Positions 7,130 through 15,490 of a stretch of 44,189 bases of DNA are shown here, piece after piece. The notes below the pieces were generated by a model. It did not search any database. It was not told the DNA's origin and worked only from the letters and a program-made list of their open reading frames with translations. Source of the DNA: CALAED01 sp937891035 (GTDB lineage Bacteria > Actinomycetota > Actinomycetes > Streptosporangiales > Streptosporangiaceae); contig DASQSZ010000429.1 of assembly GCA_035642125.1 (NCBI GenBank), forward strand, positions 1-44,189. The letters are read 5' to 3'. The position numbers and the translations under genes were made by a program. How positions within the stretch are numbered: position 1 is the stretch's first letter; every line of letters begins with the position of its first letter.

Positions 7130-8140
7130 TTGGATGACGGCGCCCATTTGGGCACAAAAGCGCTAGCTCACATCAACGACAGTGTCGGTCGACTGGCCGA
7201 TGCCGCGGACGAGATTACGGATCCTGAATACGCCGACGCGATACGCACCATCCCTCGATGGCATTTCTCGATGCTCAATGACATCGAACGAAACGACGCC
7301 TTCTCGGCCACCCTGGACCGCGTTGTCTCCCCGGGCGCCCACGTGCTCGATATCGGGTCGGGGACCGGGCTGCTGGCGATGATGGCCGCCAAGGCCGGCG
7401 CGGGACACGTCTTCACCTGTGAAGAAAACCCGCTGCTGGCCGAGTTGGCCAGGCAGATCGTCGCGCGCCACGGGCTGTCCGCCGTCGTGACGGTAATCCC
7501 GAAGCGCTCCACCGACCTGCGCGTGGGCATTGACCTGCCGCGGCCGGCCGATCTCATCATCTCAGAGGTGGTGGACTGCGGGCTTATCGGCGAGGGAGTG
7601 CTTCCGACCATCCGGCATGCCCGGTGCCACCTGCTCGCGCCGGGAGGCACGCTGGTGCCGCAGTCGGCCCGGATCATGGGAGCCCTGGTGGACAGCATCG
7701 CCATTGACCGGCTCAACCGCGTGGGTTCAGCGGGCGGGTTCGAGGTCAGCCTCTTCAACAAGGTGGCGACCAGGGGGCATTTTCCGGTCAGGCTCCACAC
7801 CTGGCCGCACCGATGGCTCTCGGAACCAGCGGAGCTCGTCGGCTTCGATTTCGCCGGCGACGCGCTGGCGGATGGGCACGTCGAGACAGAATTCCGGGTC
7901 AGCAGCTCAGGCCAGGCACACATGATGGTGGCCTGGTTCGAAATGACCCTGACCAACGGAATAACCCTGCGCAATTCTCCGGATAATTTGGCTTCGCACT
8001 GGATGCAGGCATGCATTCCCTTCGAGATGCCATTGTGTGTTGAGTCCGGAGAATCCGTCCGAGTGCAATTCTCCTGGCAGCTCGGCAAGCTGTCAGTCCA
8101 ATGCCAGGGCGCTACCAGGCTCGGAAAGGAATTGTCGTGA
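7130..8140 (+). CDS. sznE: PRMT-like arginine N-methyltransferase, SznE-like
   Basis: A 336-residue class I SAM methyltransferase. Motif I is VLDIGSGTGLL (about 72-82), and CEEN near 97-100 is the expected ribose-binding acidic site. The stretch SEVVDCGLIGEG carries two glutamates nine residues apart (146 and 155), the double-E loop by which protein arginine methyltransferases grip a guanidino group; the WHFSMLNDIERNDAF segment before motif I also resembles PRMT7-type enzymes. Next to an SznF-like gene, the predicted reaction is L-arginine plus SAM to N-omega-methyl-L-arginine, as established for SznE/StzE of streptozotocin biosynthesis. The stop overlaps the next start (GTGA), so the two are translationally coupled. 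An alternative is methylation of a protein arginine. The assignment rests on motifs and context. Confidence 0.85.
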   Translation: MDDGAHLGTKALAHINDSVGRLADAADEITDPEYADAIRTIPRWHFSMLNDIERNDAFSATLDRVVSPGAHVLDIGSGTGLLAMMAAKAGAGHVFTCEENPLLAELARQIVARHGLSAVVTVIPKRSTDLRVGIDLPRPADLIISEVVDCGLIGEGVLPTIRHARCHLLAPGGTLVPQSARIMGALVDSIAIDRLNRVGSAGGFEVSLFNKVATRGHFPVRLHTWPHRWLSEPAELVGFDFAGDALADGHVETEFRVSSSGQAHMMVAWFEMTLTNGITLRNSPDNLASHWMQACIPFEMPLCVESGESVRVQFSWQLGKLSVQCQGATRLGKELS

Positions 8141-9555
8141 GCTTCAAACCAGATTACCAGCCATTCGTTCTCGACGGCGACCAACTCCGGCAAACGGTGA
8201 TCAACTACGCGAGCAACCCGCTATACCTCGATAACGAGGAATGGCAAAACGACGATAACCCTTACCGGCGCCAGCTTAGACCCCAGGTCCTCCAGTATCT
8301 TGATTTCTCCCGCGTGCTGCAGCGTGATGAGATTCTGACCTACTCGGCGCTGGCGGCCAACCGCCTCCTCACCACCATTTACGAAGCCGACCTGGTCCTT
8401 TTGCCAAAGACGCAATTCGCCGAGCGGAGGGCCGACTTCACCGGCTTCTACAGCACGACGAACCGCGTCCAAGGCGAGATGATAAGGCCATACCTGGAAC
8501 GGCACGTCTTCGGCTTCCTGGACGACGAGGTAGAAGTCACGGGGCCATGGACCAAGGACGATCTGCAGGCGTTCTTGCGCCGGCTTCAGGAAGAGCCCGA
8601 CGACCAGCCGAGCAAATCAGAACTGGCCATAGCGAGATCGTCCGACCCGAAGCGCGCACTGCGGAACTGGCTCATCCAGTTCGCGCCCGATTTCCTGGCC
8701 GAAGCCTCACCCATGATCCGCAACGTCATGGGGTACTACGGGCCCGTACAGTCGGCCTGGTTCAAGGTGATAATCGACGAATACGGCTACGGCGTTCACC
8801 GTACAAAGCACAGCACGCTGTTCGAACGGACGCTGGCCTCGGTGGGTCTGCACAGCGACCTGCATCGGTACTGGCAGTACTACTTGGCCAGCAGCCTCAT
8901 GCTCAGCAACTATTTCCACTACCTGGGCAAGAACCATGAGAATTTCTTCAGATACTTGGGCGCCCTGTACTACACCGAGACCGAACTTGTCGGGTTCTGT
9001 CGCCGCGCCGCCAGCCTGATGTCCAGCGTCTTCGGCGAAGAAGCGGACACCCTATATTTCACCGAACATGTTCATATCGACGGCCACCACAGCCGAATGG
9101 TCCTGGAAGAGCTGATCTCGCCGATCGTCGATCAGTGCGGCGCGTCGGTGATCCCGGAGATAGTCCGGGGATATGAGGAGTTCAGGGTCTTGTCGCAAAT
9201 CGCGGACGAGGATTTCGCCGCGCAGGTCCAATGGATGGACAGCGGGCCCGAGAACAAGAACCTGCACGACCCGATCTGGGCGAAAGTGGAAGCCGGGGAG
9301 ATCACAGCGCCCGTGGCGCACCTGGTGGAGCCCCGCGGTGAGCTGTCCAACACTCACCAGCACGACGCCGATGAGCTGTGCCATATCCGGTCAGGCACGA
9401 TGAAGTTCGTCTCCGGCTACGACGCCCACCAGATCCTCGAAGCCGGCCAGGGAACCGTCATCTGGGGTAACCGCCTGCACGGCGCGATTATTGAGTCGCC
9501 TGAGTGCGTCTATGAAATTCATTCCGTGAAAGACTATCGCGCATGCTTGTCCTGA
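8137..9555 (+). CDS. sznF: SznF-like N-nitrosating metalloenzyme (diiron + cupin)
   Basis: A 472-residue protein, close to the 471 I recall for SznF. It has a helical N-terminal domain, a central heme-oxygenase-like diiron domain (about 140-330) and a C-terminal cupin (about 375-470). The residues at the SznF ligand positions I recall are all present with identical numbering: Glu189, Glu215, His225, Glu281, His311, Asp315, His318 (diiron) and His407, His409, His448 (cupin iron). Known reaction of SznF/StzF: two N-hydroxylations of N-methyl-arginine in the diiron domain, then oxidative rearrangement in the cupin to an N-nitrosourea amino acid, which can release nitric oxide. GTG 8137 was chosen because AAAGGA lies six bases upstream and the length matches; it overlaps the methyltransferase stop. 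The next gene overlaps its 3' end. Confidence 0.93.
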   Translation: MSFKPDYQPFVLDGDQLRQTVINYASNPLYLDNEEWQNDDNPYRRQLRPQVLQYLDFSRVLQRDEILTYSALAANRLLTTIYEADLVLLPKTQFAERRADFTGFYSTTNRVQGEMIRPYLERHVFGFLDDEVEVTGPWTKDDLQAFLRRLQEEPDDQPSKSELAIARSSDPKRALRNWLIQFAPDFLAEASPMIRNVMGYYGPVQSAWFKVIIDEYGYGVHRTKHSTLFERTLASVGLHSDLHRYWQYYLASSLMLSNYFHYLGKNHENFFRYLGALYYTETELVGFCRRAASLMSSVFGEEADTLYFTEHVHIDGHHSRMVLEELISPIVDQCGASVIPEIVRGYEEFRVLSQIADEDFAAQVQWMDSGPENKNLHDPIWAKVEAGEITAPVAHLVEPRGELSNTHQHDADELCHIRSGTMKFVSGYDAHQILEAGQGTVIWGNRLHGAIIESPECVYEIHSVKDYRACLS

Positions 9556-9911
9556 CTTTCGCGGTCGCGGGTGCCGGCAACTGCGTGGAACTCGAGGGCA
9601 TGCCATACGTCTTCGCCAGGACCCGCGTGGCCTCGCTGGTGATGCCGGTCAAGTGCGCTCACCGCGGCGGCCCGTTGCACCTGGCCGAGTTCATCGGCAG
9701 CGACACCCGGCTGACCTGCCCGTGGCACGGACGACGGGTGTCGGTCACCAGGCTGCTGGCGCAATCGCCCCCAGCGGTACGGCGCGGAAACACGGTGACC
9801 GCCGTGTTCCGTGTGCCTGCCGGCACCCGCCACACGATTCGGCACCTCCCGCTGTCCGCGGCGCTCAGCGCCGCCGGGCCCCGCCCCGGTGGCGCCGGAA
9901 GCGGGCCGTGA
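9543..9911 (+). CDS. Rieske [2Fe-2S] protein
   Basis: A 122-residue soluble protein with a full Rieske cluster-binding motif: Cys38-x-His40, then 18 residues, Cys59-x2-His62 (CAH ... CPWH). No oxygenase catalytic domain is attached, so it is a ferredoxin-type electron carrier or a small Rieske subunit. The start overlaps the end of the sznF-like gene by 13 bp and its stop overlaps the ATP-grasp start (TGATG), so it belongs to the same transcript. Inferred role: supplying electrons to the diiron site of the SznF-like enzyme or to a later oxidation. The Pro/Gly/Ala-rich tail after residue 100 is unexplained. Confidence 0.85.
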   Translation: MLVLTFAVAGAGNCVELEGMPYVFARTRVASLVMPVKCAHRGGPLHLAEFIGSDTRLTCPWHGRRVSVTRLLAQSPPAVRRGNTVTAVFRVPAGTRHTIRHLPLSAALSAAGPRPGGAGSGP

Positions 9912-11161
9912 TGCGCCCAAAACTCAGCGGCCCCGCCGTCATCGTCGACCCGTACTCCTCCGGTGCCCAGTTCGCACCGGCCTTCCGTGAGCAGGGAGTG
10001 CCCTGCATCGCGGTGGTGACCGGCCCCGAGCCGCCGCCCGCCTATGCTTCGTCCTACCGGCCTGCGGACTTCGGGGAGATCTTGACGTTCGACGGCGACC
10101 TGGAAGGGTTGGCGAGTACGCTGCGCGCCCGATCGCCCCGATGCCTGATAGCCGGCTGTGAATCGGGGGTCGAGCTCGCCGAGCGGCTTGCACCACTCGT
10201 CACCCCGGCACTTGCGAATGTGGCCGGGCTGGCACCCGCCCGGCGGGACAAAGCGGAAATGGCACGTGCCGTCGCCGCCGCCGGGCTGGCGGTCATCGAG
10301 CAGATATGCACAGCCACACCGGATGAAGTGGCGTCATGGCTGGACCGCGCGGACCTGGCGGGCGCCGATTTAGTGATCAAGCCTCCTACGAGCGCGAGCA
10401 CGGACGGCGTGATCAAGGTCCCGGGCGGCCGTGACTGGCGGGAGGTCTTCGCCAGGCAGATCGGCCGGGCCAACATGTTCGGCGGCCGCGACGACAAGCT
10501 CATCGTGCAGCAGTATGTGACCGGGACCGAGTACGTGGTGGACACCTTTAGCCATGACGGCGAACATACAGTGACCGATGTCTGCCGCTATCACAAATTG
10601 GACAACGGCCCGTACATGGCGGTCTATGACTCGATGCGCTGGATGCCGCTCGACGATCCTGATGTGCCGCCGGTCGTCGAGTACGCGCGGGCCGTCCTCG
10701 ACGCGGTCGGGATGCGGTTCGGCGCCGCCCACGTGGAGATCATGGACACCGCCGCCGGCCCGGTGCTCATCGAGCTAGGTGCCCGGCCGCATGGTGGCGG
10801 CCACCCTCAGTTCAACCGGGCGGCCACCGGTGACAGCCAGGTGGACCGCACGGTCCGGTACCTGACTGGCGGCCAGATACCGCGGGGCTACGACCTCCGG
10901 CGGCATCAACTCGTTGTGTTCCACATCGCCCGCGAGACAGGGATCGTGCGGAACGCGGCGCTCCTGGCCGAGATCCGGCACCTGTCCAGCCACCACTTCT
11001 CAGTCTGCAACGTGGCCGATGGCGACCGCGTGAAGATGACCCGTGACCTGATCGGCAGCCTGAACCTCGGATTCGCCGTCCTTTCCCACCCCGATGCCGA
11101 CCAAGTTGAGCGTGACTATCAAACGATCCGCGATCTGGAGGCGAAGCTGGTCATTGATTAG
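9911..11161 (+). CDS. ATP-grasp ligase, amino-acid ligase type
   Basis: A 416-residue ATP-grasp enzyme. The N-terminal pre-ATP-grasp domain starts VIVDPYSSGAQFAPAF; the ATP-binding region has LVIKPPTSASTDGVIKV and LIVQQYVTGTEYVVDTF; the metal-binding end is HVEIMDTAAGPVLIELGARPHGGG. This order is typical of L-amino acid ligases of the BacD/carnosine-synthase type, which activate a carboxylate as acyl phosphate and join it to an amine. The ATG overlaps the Rieske stop by one base. Inferred role: coupling the nitroso amino acid or a fragment of it to another amine. The longer frame open from 9653 is rejected because ATG 9911 starts exactly at the family N-terminus. Confidence 0.88.
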   Translation: MRPKLSGPAVIVDPYSSGAQFAPAFREQGVPCIAVVTGPEPPPAYASSYRPADFGEILTFDGDLEGLASTLRARSPRCLIAGCESGVELAERLAPLVTPALANVAGLAPARRDKAEMARAVAAAGLAVIEQICTATPDEVASWLDRADLAGADLVIKPPTSASTDGVIKVPGGRDWREVFARQIGRANMFGGRDDKLIVQQYVTGTEYVVDTFSHDGEHTVTDVCRYHKLDNGPYMAVYDSMRWMPLDDPDVPPVVEYARAVLDAVGMRFGAAHVEIMDTAAGPVLIELGARPHGGGHPQFNRAATGDSQVDRTVRYLTGGQIPRGYDLRRHQLVVFHIARETGIVRNAALLAEIRHLSSHHFSVCNVADGDRVKMTRDLIGSLNLGFAVLSHPDADQVERDYQTIRDLEAKLVID

Positions 11162-11190
11162 GCGGCACGGCCGGGCGCCGGCGCGAGGAA

Positions 11191-11663
11191 TCAGCCGCCG
11201 AGTAGCAGCCGCACGCCGAACACGACGAATACGCATCCGAGGAGCGCGTGGGCCAATCTCAATACGCGCGGTGAGAGCATAAATCGCCGCACCCGTTACA
11301 CGATGTCTATCCACACCAACAGCCAGGTGAGCCCAAGCGAAAAATAGACACTCGCCAGGAGTTTAAAATCACGGGTAACGGATCTGCCAGGCAGGATGAA
11401 CTGCGGCAGAGAGGCTATCAGGAAAAGACCGATCTTGGGATTTGGGATGGTTGACAAGAAGCCCTGGAGAAAGCCCCGCCGGCCGGATTTTATGGGTCCC
11501 GCGGGTGCGCTGAGACTCCCGGCTCGCAGTGCTGACCGCCAGGCCAATGCTCCCCAGGGAACAGTATGACCGCGCCAGCGAATTCTAACGCCAGTTGGGC
11601 GATGGGGAGCAGATCAGGGCCCGGGACGGCGATGACCACCATGGAACTGACCTGGAACGGCAT
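11191..11663 (-). pseudogene. Decayed LysE/RhtB-family amino-acid exporter
   Basis: Read on the minus strand, three pieces of a LysE-type exporter are in order. The N-terminus has the PGPDLL motif (around 11620). A second piece in another frame has LQGFLSTIPNPKIGLFLIASLPQF (split here: GFLSTIPNPK, then LFLIASLPQF). The last piece, SPRVLRLAHALLG to VRLLLGG, ends at 11191. There is an in-frame TAA at 11296-11298, a frameshift near 11540-11575, and some 50 residues normally found between PGPD and the third helix are missing. The gene is therefore dead. It points against the direction of the cluster and sits between the ligase and the MFS exporter, suggesting an older export function that was replaced. 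Confidence 0.8.
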
Positions 11664-11711
11664 GCTGATCAGCACGTGGCGCAACCAGCCACCGCGGATG
11701 GAGACAGCGGC

Positions 11712-13019
11712 ATGAGCGACGATCCTTCCTTGGCCGGTGCTGACCCCGCGCACGCCCTGAAGGAGCCGGCTTCGGACGCCGCCCGGCCGGCCGCTCGCCG
11801 CGATTTCCGGCTGCTGTGGCTGGGGCAGTCGGTCAGCCTTTTCGGCGACCAGTTCATGCTCATCGCCCTGCCGTTGCTGGCCGTGATCGTGCTCGACATC
11901 CCGGTCGCGGAGGCGGCACTTTTGCCCTTCGCTTTCAAGCTTCCCTTCCTAATTCTCGGGCTGCCGGCCGGAGCCATTCTGGACCGCGTGCGCCGCCGCC
12001 CGACACTCATTTTCGCACAGTTCATCCAGTTTACCACCTGCCTCATTATCGCGATATTAGCTGCCGTGGGGACGCTGTCGTTCTGGATGCTGATGGCGCT
12101 CACATTGATCAATGGCACCTTCACGGTGTTCTTCCAGATAGCCTATACATCGTTCGTGCCCGCGCTTTTCAGCGATACCGGCTCTCTTCAGCGCGCCAAC
12201 GCCCGCTTGGAGCTTTCGGAATCGGTATCCAGATCGGCGGGGCCGATGTCGGTCGGCCCGTTGATCGCGGTGACGGGGCCGGTCGGGGCCATCTTCGCCA
12301 ACTCAGCATCGTTCCTGGTGTCGATGGCCACCCTGCTCGCCATCCGAAAGCGCGAGCCCGCGCCGTCGGCCCCGCCCCGGGAACGGGGGTGGCTCGTCAA
12401 AGACGTACGTGAGGGTCTCCGGTTCGTCGTCCGCCATCCCCTGCTCGAGCCCATAATGAGCTGCGGCACGGTCTATGTAACTTTTCAGAGCATCATCATG
12501 ACCATCCTGGTGCTGTACTGCGCGGAGGTCCTTCAGCTGGGCTACGTCGCGATCGGGCTGGTCGTCGGTGCGGCGGCGCTCGGTTACCCGATCGGCAACC
12601 TCGCCTCCAGCCGTGTCGCGGAGAAAATCGGGTCGGTCCGGGCGGTGGTACTCGGTGCGACAGTGTCCGTGACCGGGTTCATCATCATGCCCATCGCTGG
12701 CAGCGCCGGCTCGGCGATCGGGCTGGTGGCGGGCAGCATCGTGCATGGCATCGGCGAGGGAACGTTCGGCCCCACCTGGCTGACGATCCGGCAGACGGTC
12801 ACGCCGGAGCGCCTGCTCGGCCGCGCGAATTCGGTAGAGCGTTTCCTGCTGTGGGGCGCTGTCCCGCTGGGGAGCCTGCTGTCCTCCGTGCTCATTTCCC
12901 TCGTCGGCCTGCCCGCCACCTTCTGGATCGGCGCCCTCGGCACCGCATTGTGCCTGCCACCGCTGGTGCGGCGCGGAGTCCTGTCGGCGGTGCGCCCATC
13001 GAAGACACCGGCCGACTGA
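11712..13019 (+). CDS. MFS exporter, EntS/MFS_3-like
   Basis: A 435-residue major facilitator protein with about 12 hydrophobic segments. After a polar 35-residue N-terminus the FRLLWLGQSVSLFGDQF start is typical of the MFS_3 (EntS-like) group, and the GAILDRVRRRPTL loop between helices 2 and 3 matches MFS motif A. A start at ATG 11712 is supported by GGAGA eight bases upstream; the open frame from 11595 runs through the LysE remnant and is not used. Inferred role: export of, and self-protection against, the reactive cluster product. It is followed after 41 bp by the hydrolase gene. Confidence 0.88.
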   Translation: MSDDPSLAGADPAHALKEPASDAARPAARRDFRLLWLGQSVSLFGDQFMLIALPLLAVIVLDIPVAEAALLPFAFKLPFLILGLPAGAILDRVRRRPTLIFAQFIQFTTCLIIAILAAVGTLSFWMLMALTLINGTFTVFFQIAYTSFVPALFSDTGSLQRANARLELSESVSRSAGPMSVGPLIAVTGPVGAIFANSASFLVSMATLLAIRKREPAPSAPPRERGWLVKDVREGLRFVVRHPLLEPIMSCGTVYVTFQSIIMTILVLYCAEVLQLGYVAIGLVVGAAALGYPIGNLASSRVAEKIGSVRAVVLGATVSVTGFIIMPIAGSAGSAIGLVAGSIVHGIGEGTFGPTWLTIRQTVTPERLLGRANSVERFLLWGAVPLGSLLSSVLISLVGLPATFWIGALGTALCLPPLVRRGVLSAVRPSKTPAD

Positions 13020-13060
13020 ATATCTGCCGGCCCGATATCAGGACTGAACGGAGCGAGCCA

Positions 13061-13987
13061 ATGAAGTATGCGGACGGAGTCGACGAATTTCTCGCCAGAT
13101 ACCACAAGGTGATGCCGTCGGACTTTTTCGACCGGCCGGTCAGCGAGCAGCGCCAGCTCTACCTCAATCTCTCCGAGGCGTTCCCCTACCCGGTGCCAGA
13201 CAATGTCGCCATCAAGGATCACACCCTTCTCTCCGATGGTCACGAATTGACTTTCCGGGCGTACCTGCCGAAAGACCCGGCCGGGCCAGGGGTGATCGTT
13301 TACTTCCATGGCGGCGGCTTCGTCGTCGGCTCGCTTGAGAGCCACCACACGCTGGTGGCCGAGCTGGCCGCCAATACCGGAATGACCACGATCGCGGCCG
13401 ATTTTCCGGCCGCTCCCGAGAATCCCTTCCCGGCCGCGCCCGAAGAATGCTACGCGTTGCTATGCGCGCTGCGGGATAATCCCGATGTCCTCGGCGTCCC
13501 AGCCGATACGGAGGCACCGGTCCTGTGCGGCGACAGTTCTGGCGCGAATCTTTCGGTGGTGCTCTCGCTGATGTGCCGGGACCGCGGCGGACCCAGACCT
13601 AAGGGACAGGGGCTCATCGGTCCGGTGCTCGACTTCGCCCGCTGGTACGACCTGAAGGACGACTCCGGATTTGCCGAGGAAATGCAGTATTACGCCCGCG
13701 CGTACTGTCCCGACGCGGCGGCGGCCGCCAGCCCTTATGTGTCACCGCTCGTCAGCGCGGAATTTCACGGGCTGCCGCCGGCGTACATCATGAGCACCGA
13801 ACTAGACGATCTGCAGGAAGACGCGGTCAACTACACCGCCCGTCTCGAGCACGCCGGAATCCCGGTCCAGCTTGTCATCGAGCCGGGCCTGGTGCACGCC
13901 CCGGTCCGCGGTCGGTCGGTGATCCCCCAGGTCGCCGACGCGTGGCGCCGCTTCTGTAGCGCGGTGAAGGTCATGGCGGCGGCCTGA
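13061..13987 (+). CDS. Alpha/beta hydrolase, hormone-sensitive lipase type
   Basis: A 308-residue serine hydrolase. HGGGF near residues 83-87 forms the oxyanion hole, GDSSG near 156-160 carries the nucleophilic serine, and ELDDLQEDA plus LVHA near the C-terminus supply the Asp and His, so the triad is complete. The family hydrolyses small esters or, in some pathways, amides. ATG 13061 has CGGAG eight bases upstream. It is the last gene of the cluster and converges on lpdA with a 24-bp gap. A role in trimming or releasing the product is an inference. Confidence 0.85.
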   Translation: MKYADGVDEFLARYHKVMPSDFFDRPVSEQRQLYLNLSEAFPYPVPDNVAIKDHTLLSDGHELTFRAYLPKDPAGPGVIVYFHGGGFVVGSLESHHTLVAELAANTGMTTIAADFPAAPENPFPAAPEECYALLCALRDNPDVLGVPADTEAPVLCGDSSGANLSVVLSLMCRDRGGPRPKGQGLIGPVLDFARWYDLKDDSGFAEEMQYYARAYCPDAAAAASPYVSPLVSAEFHGLPPAYIMSTELDDLQEDAVNYTARLEHAGIPVQLVIEPGLVHAPVRGRSVIPQVADAWRRFCSAVKVMAAA

Positions 13988-14011
13988 GATTTCACGCGCA
14001 TCACACGAGGT

Positions 14012-15430
14012 TCAGTAGGGCGAATCTTGCATCAGGCGGCGGGCGGCCTCGGTGATGCTGCCCGACAGCGACGGGTAGACGGCGAACGTGTGCGCCAGCT
14101 GATCGACGGTCAGATGCTGCTGGACCGCGACGGAAAGGCCCAGCACCAGCTCGCTGGCCCGGGGCGCGACGATCACGCCGCCGAGCACGATGCCGGTGGC
14201 CGGACGGCAAAACAGCTTCACGAAGCCGTCGCCAAAGGCCTGCATCTTGGCCCTTGCGTTGGTCGACAGGGGCAACGTGACCGTACGGGCCTCGACCTTG
14301 CCGGAATCGACCATGCGCTGCGTGACGCCGACGGTGGCGACCTCGGGATCGGTGAAGATGGTGGCGGCCACCCAGCCGAGCTTCAGCGGCTGGACGGCCT
14401 CGCCCAGGCTGTGCCACATCGCGATCCGGCCCTGCATGGCGGCCACGGAGGCGAGCATCATGATCCCGGTGCAGTCCCCGGCCGCGTACACGTTGCCCAC
14501 CGACGTGCGGGAGACCTTGTCGACCACGATGAAGCCATCGCCGTCGAGCCGTACGCCGGCCTCCTCGAGCCCGATGCCGCGGGTGTTGGGCACCATGCCC
14601 ACCGTCATCAGGCAGTGCGAGCCGGTGACCTCGCGGCCGTCGGCCAAGGTCACCACGACCCCGCCGCCGGTGCCCCCGGCGCCGCCCGACCCGGACCGCC
14701 GTACGCCTGCCGCCCTGGAGCGTGACAACACGTTCATGCCGCGCCGCCGGAACACCCTTTCGAGCGCCTTGGCCGCCTCGGCGTCCTCGTGCGGCAGCAC
14801 CCGATCACGCGAGGACACCAGCGTGACCCGCGAACCGAGGGCCTGGTAAGCGGCGGCGAACTCGGCGCCGGTCACCCCGGAGCCGACCACGATGAGCTCC
14901 TCCGGCAGGTCGGGCAGGTCGTACAGCTGCCGCCAGGTCAAGATGCGTTCGCCGTCGGGCTCGGCGTCGGGCAGCACCCGCGGAGTCGCCCCGGTGGCGA
15001 TCAGCACCATATCGGCGGCGATCCGTTCGTCGCCGACGGCGACCACCCGCGGCTCGGTGAGGCGCCCCTCGCCGCGGATGACGGTCACCCCGGCGGCGGC
15101 GAGCCGCCGGTCGACGTCGGCGGACTGGGCCCAGGCCAGCTCGCGCACCCGTTTGTCGACCAGCGGCAGGTCGACCACGGCGCCGCCGACCTCGCCGTCT
15201 GGGCCGCCGGAGAACTGCACGCCGAGCGAGGCCGACTCCGACAGCACGGCCATGCGCGTAGATGTCGCGATGAGCGTCTTGGACGGGACGCAGTCGGTCA
15301 GCACGCAGGCGCCGCCGGGCCCGTCACGTTCGATCAGGGTCACATCGGCGCCGAGTTGCGCCGCGACGAGGGCGGCCTCGTAGCCGCCCGGCCCGCCGCC
15401 GAGGATCGCGATGCGTGTCACAGACTTCAT
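14012..15430 (-). CDS. lpdA: LpdA-type NAD(P)H quinone reductase (disulfide reductase family)
   Basis: A 472-residue flavoprotein: N-terminal FAD site GGGPGGYEAA (about 10-19), redox motif GGACVLTDCVPSK (near 40-52), NAD(P) site VGSGVTGAEFA, second FAD segment VYAAGDCTG, and a dimer interface ending YPSLSGSITEAARRLM. The C-terminal His-Glu pair of true lipoamide dehydrogenases (HPTLSE) is replaced by YPSLSG, as I recall for mycobacterial LpdA (Rv3303c), a quinone reductase rather than a lipoamide dehydrogenase. Unlike that protein, the first cysteine of the CxxxxC pair is present. It is divergent from the next gene (60 bp between starts), and GAGGAAG lies just before the ATG. Confidence 0.88.
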   Translation of the reverse strand: MKSVTRIAILGGGPGGYEAALVAAQLGADVTLIERDGPGGACVLTDCVPSKTLIATSTRMAVLSESASLGVQFSGGPDGEVGGAVVDLPLVDKRVRELAWAQSADVDRRLAAAGVTVIRGEGRLTEPRVVAVGDERIAADMVLIATGATPRVLPDAEPDGERILTWRQLYDLPDLPEELIVVGSGVTGAEFAAAYQALGSRVTLVSSRDRVLPHEDAEAAKALERVFRRRGMNVLSRSRAAGVRRSGSGGAGGTGGGVVVTLADGREVTGSHCLMTVGMVPNTRGIGLEEAGVRLDGDGFIVVDKVSRTSVGNVYAAGDCTGIMMLASVAAMQGRIAMWHSLGEAVQPLKLGWVAATIFTDPEVATVGVTQRMVDSGKVEARTVTLPLSTNARAKMQAFGDGFVKLFCRPATGIVLGGVIVAPRASELVLGLSVAVQQHLTVDQLAHTFAVYPSLSGSITEAARRLMQDSPY

Positions 15431-15476
15431 TCTTCCTCACGTGGTGGTATCGGAGGCCCCCCGCGCCAGAAGGTCG

Positions 15477-15482
15477 TACGCT
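15477..15482 (+). promoter_or_regulatory. Possible -10 box of a leaderless transcript
   Basis: TACGCT (TANNNT) ends eight bases before the GTG at 15491, and no Shine-Dalgarno sequence is present; transcription starting at the GTG would give a leaderless mRNA. Confidence 0.4.
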
Positions 15483-15490
15483 TGCAGACC

